Source: Longitalea luteola
GTDB lineage: Bacteria; Bacteroidota; Bacteroidia; Chitinophagales; Chitinophagaceae
Assembly (NCBI RefSeq): GCF_017356035.1
Contig: NZ_JAFIQX010000001.1
Location: 62,001 to 126,000 of the forward strand
Reading direction: 5' to 3'
DNA: 64,000 bases
How positions within the stretch are numbered: the first letter of the stretch is position 1; every line of letters starts with the position of its first letter. The notes under the pieces are model-generated. The model searched no databases and was not told where the DNA came from. It worked only from the letters and a program-made list of their open reading frames with translations. Shown one piece after another: positions 51,333 through 60,527 of the stretch. The translations under genes and the position numbers were made by a program.

Positions 51333-51420
51333 AATTTGTTGTTTTTTGTGAAACCGGCAGAACGCTGGTTGTTTCACAAAAATGCCTGTCTGTCAGGGCC
51401 TTTTCCAAATGCATGGGACG

Positions 51421-51460
51421 AAATGCAACCCCCCAACCCCTAAAGGGGGCGAATTGCATG
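51421..51460. repeat. Hairpin with CCCCCAACCCCTAAAGGGGG core
   Basis: ATGCAA and TTGCAT flank a C-run/G-run core, forming an interrupted hairpin between two leftward genes. A related string (AACCCCTAACCCCC) is at 20321-20334. I recall this type of core as common in Bacteroidetes spacers. Confidence 0.55.
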
Positions 51461-51553
51461 GCTGCGGCCGGGCTTAGGGGCCAATTGCCGTTGCCGGGTT
51501 TCAAAAGTCAGCCTTTTGCGCTTTGGGAACATGCTTGAAATGTTAGTCCTGCC

Positions 51554-52462
51554 TTAAAGCTTTTGCCCTGCTGAGCGATTGATGCGGGCGGGTGATAAGC
51601 GCTCAGCCAATTCTTTATTCAGATTCCGGGAAACTGGAATGAGCTCTTGTACGCCCGTCAACTGCAGTTTATACCCCTGGGCATTACCGCTCACATGTTC
51701 TACCATGTCCAGGTTAACAATGTAGGCGCGGTGGCAGCGGAAAAATTCGGGGAATGGCGACAGGGTGTCTTCTGCCTTTCGCAAGGTTTTGCGTAACAGC
51801 TGCGAGACGGGCCGATCGTCTTTTATATAATGGATCCGCACATAATTGTCTGCCGAACTAATGTACCGGATATCGTTGGCGGGAATGACGAATTGCTCTT
51901 TGCCATTCTCGCTGGTAAAAACAATAGTCTCCGGCACTGAAAATAGCGGTGTGGTGGCCTGCGGCAGATTTTCCGGTTGCTTCAGTTGTTCTTCGAGGCG
52001 GGAAGCGCCGGCCTGGTATTTTTTTAGCAGCCGCTGTTGTTTTAATAAAACATTCAGTGCGAGGGGAAAAATACCTACCACGAACGTTATCCATAAAAAG
52101 CTGAACAGGTTCTGAGCCGATAATGGCGACCGGTACAACCAGTGGGTCAACAGCCAGTTGCCAATGGCAATGGGGATAAGATGCCAGCACATATGCAACA
52201 GCTCTTTGCCCACTGTCCATTTTTCTTCGCGGTAAATGGCTGGTAAAAGCCAGGGCAGCAGAAAGGTGTTGACTGTTGTACAGATAAAAGTGACCAGCGC
52301 ATATAAGGCGGCGTGAAGTAACAGGGTGGGGGTATTCAGCTCATCAATACCAAAAGGTTGTAACAGCACCAGGATCAGGTACACCACCAGCGCTGCGTAA
52401 AAAGTATACCGGAACGATTTACGCGAGGGTGTATCTAAAGGAAACGGTCGGTTAAATACCAT
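51554..52462 (-). CDS. Membrane-bound LytTR transcription regulator
   Basis: The ATG at 52462 gives 302 residues. The first 135 form four membrane helices (YTFYAALVVYLILVLLQPFG; LLHAALYALVTFICTTVNTF; LIPIAIGNWLLTHWLYRS; FSFLWITFVVGIFPLALNVL). A coiled coil (about 140-160) follows. The C-terminal 100 residues are a LytTR DNA-binding domain (IPANDIRYISSADNYVRIHY, SQLLRKTLRKAEDTLSPFPE, FFRCHRAYIVNLDMVEHVSG). Such proteins sense a signal in the membrane and bind DNA directly. No kinase partner is adjacent. Targets could include the divergent efflux operon, but no evidence shows this. Confidence 0.88.
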   Translation of the reverse strand: MVFNRPFPLDTPSRKSFRYTFYAALVVYLILVLLQPFGIDELNTPTLLLHAALYALVTFICTTVNTFLLPWLLPAIYREEKWTVGKELLHMCWHLIPIAIGNWLLTHWLYRSPLSAQNLFSFLWITFVVGIFPLALNVLLKQQRLLKKYQAGASRLEEQLKQPENLPQATTPLFSVPETIVFTSENGKEQFVIPANDIRYISSADNYVRIHYIKDDRPVSQLLRKTLRKAEDTLSPFPEFFRCHRAYIVNLDMVEHVSGNAQGYKLQLTGVQELIPVSRNLNKELAERLSPARINRSAGQKL

Positions 52463-52601
52463 AGAACAATCTTGATGGGAAGGTAAAGATACACTTATAC
52501 TTATCAACAATCATTGTAATACCATGTTCGATAATAAGTTGTTAGGGCCTTAACCGAGGTTAAAAAATGATTATTGGGGTGTGAATTGCCGGGCTGTTTT
52601 G

Positions 52602-52609
52602 TACATTTG
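52602..52609 (+). promoter_or_regulatory. -7 element (TACATTTG) of the metal-efflux operon
   Basis: Exact TAnnTTTG match that ends 4 bases before the GTG start at 52614. It would give a leaderless or nearly leaderless mRNA. The nearest TTGs leave spacers of 13 or 25 bases. Confidence 0.5.
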
Positions 52610-52613
52610 GGCC

Positions 52614-53003
52614 GTGAAAAAGACCGTTGCCATATTTTTCATGAGTATTTATATGCTGTCGTTCTCAGAACTGCATCAGTTTCTGCGTATGCCGGTATTG
52701 ATACAACATTTCGTAGAGCACCGGCAACAGGACCCGAAGATTTCCCTGCTGGCTTTTTTGAACGAGCACTACATTCACCAATATATACATGATGAGGATT
52801 ACCAGCGCGACCAGCAATTGCCCTTCCGGCATACTGACTGTAGCGTAACCTACACGAGCGTATGTTGTGAATGTCCGGCTACTACCGCGATCGAATGTAC
52901 GGTAAGAAGCACCGAAACAAAGAACGAGTTTATTCTGCATAATGAAGATAATCACTCCTTACTGGCAGTAGCAGATATCTTTCAACCTCCCCGCGGCGCT
53001 TAA
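52614..53003 (+). CDS. Small exported protein leading the metal-efflux operon
   Basis: The GTG at 52614 gives 129 residues with a signal-like start (KKTVAIFFMSIYMLSFSELH). The mature part is His- and Cys-containing (LIQHFVEHRQQDPKISLLAF, NEHYIHQYIHDEDYQRDQQL, CSVTYTSVCCECP). Similar small proteins precede CusA-type efflux genes in many Bacteroidetes, as I recall. A metal-binding or sensing role is plausible from the His/Cys content but not shown. A frame from GTG 52581 would begin upstream of the promoter box. Confidence 0.65.
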   Translation: MKKTVAIFFMSIYMLSFSELHQFLRMPVLIQHFVEHRQQDPKISLLAFLNEHYIHQYIHDEDYQRDQQLPFRHTDCSVTYTSVCCECPATTAIECTVRSTETKNEFILHNEDNHSLLAVADIFQPPRGA

Positions 53004-53122
53004 TAAAAATCATCGACAACTTTTCAGACATAACTGGTTATAGTATACCAGGTATGGCTGTGGTGTATGCTACACCCTGCATTTTTTTAAAGTAAGTCTG
53101 TCAAAACACCGGTAATGACGTT

Positions 53123-53213
53123 CATGCGTACGATCGCCTGGCGATCGCATGAGCCATGTTGAGGTTCGCCTGCGAGCGAATAACCAGGATGCGAGGTATC
53201 GCCGCTGCGGCGA
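53123..53213. repeat. Three consecutive GC-rich hairpins before cusA
   Basis: Hairpin 1 (53123-53151) contains CGATCGCC/GGCGATCG with CATG ends. Hairpin 2 (53163-53185) is GGTTCGC...GAGCGAATAACC. Hairpin 3 (53199-53213) is TCGCCGC-T-GCGGCGA. They lie between the small leader gene and the cusA-like gene, where they could control read-through or mRNA stability. Confidence 0.55.
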
Positions 53214-53263
53214 AGCGTTCACGTCTGCCGTTTGACGATTTGTACCTGAACTAAAAGTATTTC

Positions 53264-56200
53264 ATGATCCATTCCATTATCCGTTTTTCAATAAAGAATA
53301 AACTGGTGATCGGTTTATTTGTGCTGGCGCTTATTTTATGGGGTAGTTATTCGGTAACCCGGCTGCCCGTGGATGCCGTGCCTGATATCACCGATAACCA
53401 GGTGCAGGTGATCACAACCTCACCCTCATTGGGCGCGCCCGATGTAGAGCGGTTGATCACCTTTCCCATTGAACAGGCCAACAGCACTATTCCCGGCCTC
53501 AAAAAGATCAGGAGTTTTTCGCGTTTTGGATTATCTGTTGTGACCATTGTATTTGAAGAGGATGTAGATGTTTACTGGGCCCGTCAGCAGATCGCAGAAC
53601 GGTTGCAGCAGGTGCAAAGCCAGATACCTGTTAATTTGGGTAAACCCGAAATGGGACCTATAACAACAGGGCTGGGCGAAATTTACCAGTACGTTGTGCG
53701 GGCAAAAAAAGGGTATGAGCAAAAGTATGACGCCATGCAATTGCGAACGATCCAGGACTGGATCATTCGGCGCCAGCTGTTAGGCACGCCGGGCGTAGCA
53801 GATGTGGCCAGTTTTGGCGGCTTGCTGAAACAATACGAGATCGCAGTGAATACGTCGCGGTTGAAATCGTATAACCTTACTATAGATGATGTATTCACTG
53901 CACTGGAAAAAAATAACCAGAACACGGGCGGCGCCTATATTGAAAAAGGGCCTACGGTGCTGTTCATCCGGAGCGAGGGCCTTATAGCCAATGAACAGGA
54001 TATTGGCAATATTGTGGTGAAAATGACCGAGGCGGGCATTCCCGTCCTGATGCGGGATGTAGCCAACATCCGCATGGGCAGTGCTACCCGGTACGGCGCC
54101 ATGACGTATAACGATAAAGGCGAAGTTGCCGGTGCGGTGGTCATGATGCTGAAAGGTGAGAATTCCTCTGCAGTTATCAGGCGGGTGAAAGAAAAAGTAG
54201 CGAAGATCCAGGAAACATTACCGGAAGGCGTGGTAGTGGAACCTTTTCTCGACCGTACCAAGATGGTGAACAATGCCATTGGTACTGTGCAAACCAATTT
54301 GATCGAAGGCGCCCTCATTGTCGTGTTTGTGCTGGTGATCTTCCTCGGTAACCTGCGGGCCGGGCTTGTAGTGGCTTCGGTTATTCCTTTATCGATGCTG
54401 TTTGCCATTATATTGATGAATGTATTCGGCGTGAGCGGCAACCTAATGAGCCTTGGCGCTATCGACTTTGGATTGATAGTAGATGGCGCCGTGATCATTG
54501 TAGAAGCGGTGATGCACCGGTTACATCATTCCAAACATTTCTCACCGGTGAAGCGGCTTAGCCAAAACGCTATGGATGAAGAAGTGCAGCACAGCGCCTC
54601 CAAAATGATGAATGCGGCCATCTTCGGCCAGATCATCATCCTCGTGGTTTATCTGCCTATTTATTCTTTACAGGGCATTGAAGGTAAAATGTTTAAGCCC
54701 ATGGCGCAAACGGTCACCTTTGCTTTGCTGGGCGCTTTCCTGTTATCGTTTACGTATGTGCCCATGATGACCGCTCTTTTCCTTAGCAAAAAGCTGTCGC
54801 ACAAAAAGACCTTCAGTGACCGCATGATGGAGCAGTTGGAAAAAATCTACCGGCGGGTGCTCGAGACCATGCTGCGTTTCCCGAAAACAATTGTCGCCTC
54901 GAGTATCATATTATTTGCTGTCAGCATTTTTGTGTTCACCCGCCTGGGTGGCGAATTTATTCCTGAACTGGAAGAAGGTGATTTTGCCGTAGAAACGCGG
55001 ATGCTTACTGGCAGTAATATCAGCTCCTCTGTAAATACCTTACTACAGGCGTCACATATTTTAAAAAGCCGTTTTCCTGAAGTGGTGAAAGTAGTTGGTA
55101 AGAATGGTAACAGTGAAATCCCAACCGATCCAATGCCCATGGAAGCCAGCGACCTCATGGTGATACTGAAAGCAAAAAAAGAATGGACCAGCGCCGGCAG
55201 CTTCGATGAGCTGGCGGAAAAAATGCAGGCCGCCTTACAGGAGATCCCGGGTGCTACTTTCGGTTTTATGTACCCGGTGCAAATGCGGTTCAATGAATTG
55301 ATCAGTGGCGCCCGGCAGGATGTGGTATGTAAAATATTTGGCGAAGACCTGGATACGCTGGCGCAATATGCCAACAGGATAGGAGCGATCGTCAATAACA
55401 TAGAGGGAGCTACCGATCTGTATATAGAAACGGTGACCGGCACACCGCAAATACTGGTGAGTTACAACCGAACGGCCATTGCGCATTACGGATTGAATAT
55501 TGAAGATATTAATCGCGTGCTTAATACGGCTTTTGCCGGCCAAAGCGCCGGCCTGGTATATGAAGGCGAAAGGCGTTTTGACCTGGTCGTGCGACTGGAG
55601 AATACCCAGCGGCAGGACATAACCGATGTACAGAACCTGCTAATTCCCACGCCCAATGGAGCACAGGTGCCTCTGAGCCAGGTAGCTACTGTAACAATAA
55701 AAGACGGCCCGAATCAAATACAACGCGAAGATGCCAAACGCAGGATCATTACCGGTTTCAATGTACGGGGCCGCGATGTGGAAAGCATTGTGCAGGAGCT
55801 GGATAAAAAAATAAAGCAACAGGTACAGCTGCCGGCGGGGTATTACATTGATTATGGCGGGCAGTTCCAGAACCTTACAGAAGCGCGTCAACGGCTATCC
55901 GTTGCCGTACCTGTTGTGTTGCTGCTCATTTTAGTGATGTTGTATTTCGCCTTCGGTAAGGTAAAGTACGGGTTGCTTATTTTCTCAGCCATTCCCTTAT
56001 CGGCAATAGGAGGCATCCTCTTCTTATGGATGCGGGGCATGCCGTTCAGCATTTCAGCAGGCATTGGGTTTATTGCGCTGTTTGGTGTGGCCGTATTAAA
56101 TGGCATTGTACTGATCGCTGAATTCAACCGCCTGAAACATCATGGCATACATGATATTAAACAGATCATTATGGAAGGAACACGCATTCGCTTACGGCCG

Positions 56201-57634
56201 GTGTTAATGACAGCCTCTGTGGCATCGCTTGGCTTTTTACCGATGGCATTGAGCCAGGGAGCCGGGGCGGAAGTGCAAAGGCCGCTGGCCACTGTCGTTA
56301 TTGGCGGATTGATCACCGCTACCATTCTTACGCTGGTGGTTTTACCGGTATTATATATGTGGTTTGAAAAACGGGTAAAAGTGAAACCGGCTGCACCAAC
56401 AGTAGCAGGTATCATTTTGCTGTTGGGAATAGGTGAACCGGTATTTTCGCAAACAACAACCGGCCGGCCGGTGGCCCTGGAACAGATGCTGCAACAGGCC
56501 GATACCAGCAACCTGTCATTAAAGGTAACCAGAACCGGCATTAATTATTATAAGCAATTGCAAACTGCGACCGCAGAGCTGCCGCGTACACAATTAGGCG
56601 CTGAATACGGCAACATCAACAGCTTTCAAAACGATACCCGTTTTTATATTAACCAGTCATTTGAATTGCCGGCGGTTTACCGGCGGCAAAAAGAGCTGTA
56701 CCAGGCGCAGGAGCAGGCTGTGGCCAGCCAGGTGGCGTTAAAACAACAGGAATTACACAAAGCCGTTAAGACCGTTTTCTATAATATGGTTGATCTGATG
56801 GAACGGCAACAGCTGCTGCTGCGGCTCGACTCCATTTACAGCCGTTTTTTGAACGCTGCTACACTGCGGTTAAAAACCGGTGAAAGCACCATGCTCGAGA
56901 AAAGCAATGCCGAAGCGCAGATACAACAATTGAAACTGCAGCAGGACCAGGTAAAAGCCGACTTGCATATAGCCCAGCAACAATTACAGTGGCTGCTGAA
57001 TACGAAGGAGCTTCTTTTACCTGAATACAGGGCCGTTAAAAAAGAATATACGGGTTTAAGCGATACCACCGCCCTGACCGGTCATCCTGCTGTACAGGTA
57101 CAACAGCAGCAGGTAAAAGTGAACGCGGCTGAAACCAATATTGAAAAAGCGAAGCTGACACCGGGGTTCACGCTGGGCTACAGCAATCAATCGATAGTAG
57201 GCTATCAGTCAAAAGATGGGGTTAGTCAACAATATTACGACGCCGGTGATCGCTTTAATATTTACCAGTTGTCAGTGGCATTACCCATATTCAATAAAGC
57301 CGTGAAGGCGCGCATAAAAGCAGAGCAGGTGCAGGTAGAAACGGCCCGCATGGAAGCAGCCGCTACCAGTGAGTACCTCAACAATCAATGGCAACAGCTG
57401 AATGAAGCTTACAGGAAATATGCGGGGCAGGTAAAGTACTATGAGACCAGCGGACTGCAACAAGCGGCACTGATCACCCGCAATGCCCGGCTGGGTTTTG
57501 AAAAAGGCGACGTAAGTTATGTAGAGTGGACCCTACAAATGAACAACGCCGTTAACATTGAACTGGGTTACCTGCAGGCAGTGCATGCCCTTAACAACAC
57601 CATAATTGAACTGGAGTATTTAACCGGAAAATGA
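53264..57634 (+). CDS. CusA/CzcA-type heavy-metal RND pump fused to a TolC-like outer-membrane channel
   Basis: The frame encodes 1456 residues. Residues 1-1040 are a complete RND pump: LPVDAVPDITDNQVQVITTS near the start, helices, IDFGLIVDGAVIIVEAVMHR (the proton-relay helix), and a C-terminal helix set ending ILTLVVLPVLYMWFEKR. Residues about 1047-1063 are a hydrophobic segment ending VFSQ, like a signal peptide. Residues about 1065-1456 are a TolC/CusC-type channel with coiled-coil hairpins (ELHKAVKTVFYNMVDLMERQ, KSNAEAQIQQLKLQQDQVKA). Such fusions are, as I recall, found in Bacteroidetes. The pump exports monovalent or divalent metal ions with CusB-like adaptor 57642-58781. Confidence 0.93.
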   Translation: MIHSIIRFSIKNKLVIGLFVLALILWGSYSVTRLPVDAVPDITDNQVQVITTSPSLGAPDVERLITFPIEQANSTIPGLKKIRSFSRFGLSVVTIVFEEDVDVYWARQQIAERLQQVQSQIPVNLGKPEMGPITTGLGEIYQYVVRAKKGYEQKYDAMQLRTIQDWIIRRQLLGTPGVADVASFGGLLKQYEIAVNTSRLKSYNLTIDDVFTALEKNNQNTGGAYIEKGPTVLFIRSEGLIANEQDIGNIVVKMTEAGIPVLMRDVANIRMGSATRYGAMTYNDKGEVAGAVVMMLKGENSSAVIRRVKEKVAKIQETLPEGVVVEPFLDRTKMVNNAIGTVQTNLIEGALIVVFVLVIFLGNLRAGLVVASVIPLSMLFAIILMNVFGVSGNLMSLGAIDFGLIVDGAVIIVEAVMHRLHHSKHFSPVKRLSQNAMDEEVQHSASKMMNAAIFGQIIILVVYLPIYSLQGIEGKMFKPMAQTVTFALLGAFLLSFTYVPMMTALFLSKKLSHKKTFSDRMMEQLEKIYRRVLETMLRFPKTIVASSIILFAVSIFVFTRLGGEFIPELEEGDFAVETRMLTGSNISSSVNTLLQASHILKSRFPEVVKVVGKNGNSEIPTDPMPMEASDLMVILKAKKEWTSAGSFDELAEKMQAALQEIPGATFGFMYPVQMRFNELISGARQDVVCKIFGEDLDTLAQYANRIGAIVNNIEGATDLYIETVTGTPQILVSYNRTAIAHYGLNIEDINRVLNTAFAGQSAGLVYEGERRFDLVVRLENTQRQDITDVQNLLIPTPNGAQVPLSQVATVTIKDGPNQIQREDAKRRIITGFNVRGRDVESIVQELDKKIKQQVQLPAGYYIDYGGQFQNLTEARQRLSVAVPVVLLLILVMLYFAFGKVKYGLLIFSAIPLSAIGGILFLWMRGMPFSISAGIGFIALFGVAVLNGIVLIAEFNRLKHHGIHDIKQIIMEGTRIRLRPVLMTASVASLGFLPMALSQGAGAEVQRPLATVVIGGLITATILTLVVLPVLYMWFEKRVKVKPAAPTVAGIILLLGIGEPVFSQTTTGRPVALEQMLQQADTSNLSLKVTRTGINYYKQLQTATAELPRTQLGAEYGNINSFQNDTRFYINQSFELPAVYRRQKELYQAQEQAVASQVALKQQELHKAVKTVFYNMVDLMERQQLLLRLDSIYSRFLNAATLRLKTGESTMLEKSNAEAQIQQLKLQQDQVKADLHIAQQQLQWLLNTKELLLPEYRAVKKEYTGLSDTTALTGHPAVQVQQQQVKVNAAETNIEKAKLTPGFTLGYSNQSIVGYQSKDGVSQQYYDAGDRFNIYQLSVALPIFNKAVKARIKAEQVQVETARMEAAATSEYLNNQWQQLNEAYRKYAGQVKYYETSGLQQAALITRNARLGFEKGDVSYVEWTLQMNNAVNIELGYLQAVHALNNTIIELEYLTGK

Positions 57635-57641
57635 TCGCGAC

Positions 57642-58781
57642 ATGAAGAATCTAATATATTTAGCTGTCTTGTTTTTATCAGTAGCCTGTTCTTCTTCTTC
57701 TTCCAATGAAAAAGCCACAGAGGCTGAAAAAGAAGTAGAAGTGAATACCGTGGGATTAACCGATGCCCAGATTAAAAATGCCGGCATTCAGACCGGCGCG
57801 GTAAGATCGGAGAACCTGAACGATGTGCTTAAAGTAAATGGCGTAGTGGATGTGCCACCTCAGAATATTGTCTCTGTAAGTTTTCCCCTGGGTGGGTATC
57901 TTAAAAATACGACTTTGTTACCCGGCATGCATGTGAACAAAGGCCAGGTGATAGGTATTATCGAAGACCAGGGACTGGTGCAATTGCAACAGGATTACCT
58001 GGTGGCACAGGCCCGCCTGCGCTATTTGCAACAGGAATATGACCGGCAAAAAGAATTAAGTGAAGAGCAGGTAGCCGCTGCCAAAACTTTTCAACAGGTG
58101 AATGCCGATTTTGCTGCCCAGAAAGTACAGGTAAAAGCGCTTGCTGAAAAACTGCGGCTCATCAATATCAATCCCGGCTCATTAAATGAAAATACCATTT
58201 CGCGCAGCGTACCCGTGTATTCGCCCATCAACGGCTTTGTATCGAAGGTGAATGTCAACATTGGCAAATTTGTGAATGCTACAGATGTGCTGTTTGAACT
58301 GATAAATCCCGATGACATTCATGCGGCGTTAACAGTTTTTGAGAAGGATATGCCAAAAATAAAGGTCGACCAGCTGGTGAAAGTATCATTTGTGGATGAA
58401 CCCGGCAAGGAATACGACTGCGAAGTGATACTGGTTACCCGTAATGTTGATATGAACCGCAGCGGCATCATTCATTGCCATTTCAAGACAAGACCCAAAA
58501 ACCTGTTGCCCGGCATGTTTTTGAATGCCTCTATAATGATCAAAAATATGCCATCACTTACCGTGCCGGAAGACGCTGTAGTACGCTATGGCAACCAGCA
58601 GTACATTGTGCAGGTAAATGGCAGGAATAATTTTCAACTGGTGACAGTAGAAACAGGGATCAGGGAAAATGGCCGCGTTGCTGTCCGTTCGAAGGAAACT
58701 GAGTTGGCAGGTATGCAGGTGGTAACTAAAAACGCCTATGCCGTATTGGGAAAAATGAAAAATACCGCGGAGGAAGAGTAG
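57642..58781 (+). CDS. CusB-type periplasmic adaptor lipoprotein
   Basis: The 379-residue membrane-fusion protein has a lipoprotein signal (LAVLFLSVACSSSSSN, Cys16). The adaptor domain follows: VDVPPQNIVSVSFPLGGYLK, the lipoyl half MHVNKGQVIGIIEDQGLVQL, a helical hairpin (YLVAQARLRYLQQEYDRQKE), and the second half SPINGFVSKVNVNIGKFVNA. It then has beta-barrel and membrane-proximal parts (VPEDAVVRYGNQQYIVQVNG). It starts 8 bases after the pump gene and completes a three-part efflux complex in only two genes. Metal specificity is not readable. Confidence 0.93.
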   Translation: MKNLIYLAVLFLSVACSSSSSNEKATEAEKEVEVNTVGLTDAQIKNAGIQTGAVRSENLNDVLKVNGVVDVPPQNIVSVSFPLGGYLKNTTLLPGMHVNKGQVIGIIEDQGLVQLQQDYLVAQARLRYLQQEYDRQKELSEEQVAAAKTFQQVNADFAAQKVQVKALAEKLRLININPGSLNENTISRSVPVYSPINGFVSKVNVNIGKFVNATDVLFELINPDDIHAALTVFEKDMPKIKVDQLVKVSFVDEPGKEYDCEVILVTRNVDMNRSGIIHCHFKTRPKNLLPGMFLNASIMIKNMPSLTVPEDAVVRYGNQQYIVQVNGRNNFQLVTVETGIRENGRVAVRSKETELAGMQVVTKNAYAVLGKMKNTAEEE

Positions 58782-58789
58782 ATCAAATA

Positions 58790-58885
58790 CAAGTTCGTAA
58801 GTTATTCAGTTCGTAAGTTATTCGGCTATTAATCTCGCGATAAGCCAGACTCATGAGCTTAGGAACCTAATAACTTACGAACTTG
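58790..58885. repeat. 8-mer array with 17-bp perfect terminal arms
   Basis: CAAGTTCGTAAGTTATT (58790-58806) and AATAACTTACGAACTTG (58869-58885) are perfect reverse complements; a second AGTTCGTAAGTTATT follows the left arm. It lies between convergent cusB-like and cupin genes and could stop transcription from both sides. Confidence 0.8.
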
Positions 58886-58893
58886 AAATGTAT

Positions 58894-59214
58894 TTAATGG
58901 ATCATATAATCTTCGCGAACAGGTGAAAAGGCATCGAGCACTTTAACGGCCGTACGTGCATAGGCGCTGTGTGGTACGTTGCCGGGAATCACATGCACCA
59001 TGCCGGGCGTCAGCAGCATTTTTTCACCGCCGATGACCATTTCCAGTTCACCTTCCATGATATAGGTTATCTGTTCATGCGGATGGCTGTGTTCGGGTAA
59101 TCGTGCGCCTTGTTGAATATCTACAAACGACAGCGTTATGCTGTCGCCATGTACAAAACGGCCATATAGTCCCGGTACGATCTCTTTGCCTTTAACGTCA
59201 TCAAGGTGTTGCAT
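58894..59214 (-). CDS. Small cupin-domain protein
   Basis: The ATG at 59214 gives 106 residues; another ATG at 59259 would give 121 and overlap the ATP-grasp gene by 19 bases. The cupin motifs are clear: motif 1 LPEHSHPHEQITYIMEGELE (metal-binding HSH, Q, E) and motif 2 TPGMVHVIPGNVPHSAYART (His). The protein likely binds a metal and a small substrate in the cytoplasm. It is the last gene of a probable operon with the ATP-grasp-like and amidotransferase-like genes. Confidence 0.85.
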   Translation of the reverse strand: MQHLDDVKGKEIVPGLYGRFVHGDSITLSFVDIQQGARLPEHSHPHEQITYIMEGELEMVIGGEKMLLTPGMVHVIPGNVPHSAYARTAVKVLDAFSPVREDYMIH

Positions 59215-59240
59215 AGCTACAATTTTATAATCAGATTTAT

Positions 59241-60434
59241 CTATCGTTCCATAAAACAAACGCTGCCGCCTACCCAGGTTTTATCCTTGTTGTAAGCCAC
59301 GCCGATCATTTTTCCTTTGCTCAAACGCGCGAGGTTAATGACGGGCTGCGGACGGTCCCAGCCTTTTTTCCATACATACATGATCCTGATCTCCGCTTTG
59401 GCGGGTATGTCGGGTGTTTCTATGATATCGGCATATTGCACTTTACGCTGTAAGATCCAGTTATACGGATCATCGATCTTTTCTACATCCGCCGGTGTTA
59501 CATCTATCACTACGCCTTGTCCGGCAAACGAGAACAATGGCTTCAACACATAATTTTCCAGGTCGGCCGGTAACTGTTTTATTTCATGTAAAAAATAAGT
59601 AGGAGGCACATAGGGATGATGCAAAAAGGGCAGGGTGTATTTACTGATGCGGTAAAACCAGTTCGGATGAGGCACCCATTGTACGTTCAGGTCCTGGGTG
59701 ATATCCACATAATTACCTAATGAATTTTTTCTGGCCTGCAGTTCATCGAATATAACGCGGTTGTAGATGCGCTTTACCGCCGTTTTTTTCCCGGCGCGTT
59801 TGTAATACAGATCTTTTCCTTCCTGTATCAGTTCGGTGATACAAACAGGTTGTATGCCCAGGTATTCCTGGGTATTGTAAAAATCGATGCGGGTCTTTTG
59901 TTCATGGGGTTTTATTTCAAGCAGAATGGTATTTTCAACCGGCACATCTTCCAGGATCACTTCTTTCAATAGCTTCAGATAGCTTTCGCGGGTATGGCCG
60001 TTCAGGAACTGGCTGTAATTGTCCGGAATGAGAAAATATTTTCTGAAGAGATCAGGATAAAATACCTGGAAGCCAAACAGGGTAGGAAAGCCCTGCATTT
60101 CAATAAGGCGGGGTTCTGGTTGCTGCTGGTCATTCAGGCAGATACCAAAGTCGAAGGCAAACATGGCGCATCGGTCATTCTCATGAGGCACACGTTCGTT
60201 GGCGGGAATGGATGCTTCGGTCATTTGCTTAAAAGACGGATCTGTTACTACATCAATGATGTGCTCACACGCTTCGATCATTTGGGCGGTAAATTGTTTA
60301 TCTACAAAAACCGGGGTTTCGCAAAGCCGGAATTCAATAGCGCCGGGATATTTACTGTGCAGGTCTTTTAAAAATGCCTGGTATTGCTGATCGGTAAAAG
60401 ATTTATTAAATGCTTTCCGTAAGCCGGGAACCAT
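59241..60434 (-). CDS. ATP-grasp-like protein of unknown function
   Basis: The 397-residue cytoplasmic protein has features of a circularly permuted ATP-grasp ligase: RCAMFAFDFGICLNDQQQPE and PRLIEMQGFPTLFGFQ in the first half. The second half has NYVLKPLFSFAGQGVVIDVT (nucleotide Lys and Gly-rich loop), NWILQRKVQYADIIETPDIP, AEIRIMYVWKKGW and LARLSKGKMIGVAYN. The family assignment is by pattern only. Its neighbours, an amidotransferase-like protein upstream and a cupin downstream, suggest a ligase that forms an amide or peptide-like bond in an unknown small molecule. Confidence 0.6.
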   Translation of the reverse strand: MVPGLRKAFNKSFTDQQYQAFLKDLHSKYPGAIEFRLCETPVFVDKQFTAQMIEACEHIIDVVTDPSFKQMTEASIPANERVPHENDRCAMFAFDFGICLNDQQQPEPRLIEMQGFPTLFGFQVFYPDLFRKYFLIPDNYSQFLNGHTRESYLKLLKEVILEDVPVENTILLEIKPHEQKTRIDFYNTQEYLGIQPVCITELIQEGKDLYYKRAGKKTAVKRIYNRVIFDELQARKNSLGNYVDITQDLNVQWVPHPNWFYRISKYTLPFLHHPYVPPTYFLHEIKQLPADLENYVLKPLFSFAGQGVVIDVTPADVEKIDDPYNWILQRKVQYADIIETPDIPAKAEIRIMYVWKKGWDRPQPVINLARLSKGKMIGVAYNKDKTWVGGSVCFMER

Positions 60435-60475
60435 GCTTTATCTGTTTTGGCATTGAAGGTACGAATTAGTGGCCG

Positions 60476-60527
60476 GTTAACGTTTACGGCATTAGCGTCA
60501 GGCGTTAAGCGTTAAGCGTTTTGCATT
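60476..60527. repeat. 7-mer array (GCGTTAA) entering a coding region
   Basis: GCGTCAG, GCGTTAA, GCGTTAA, GCGTTTT run at 60495-60522, with related words just left. The array covers the stop codon and encodes the last residues (KRLTLNA) of the amidotransferase-like protein. Confidence 0.65.
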
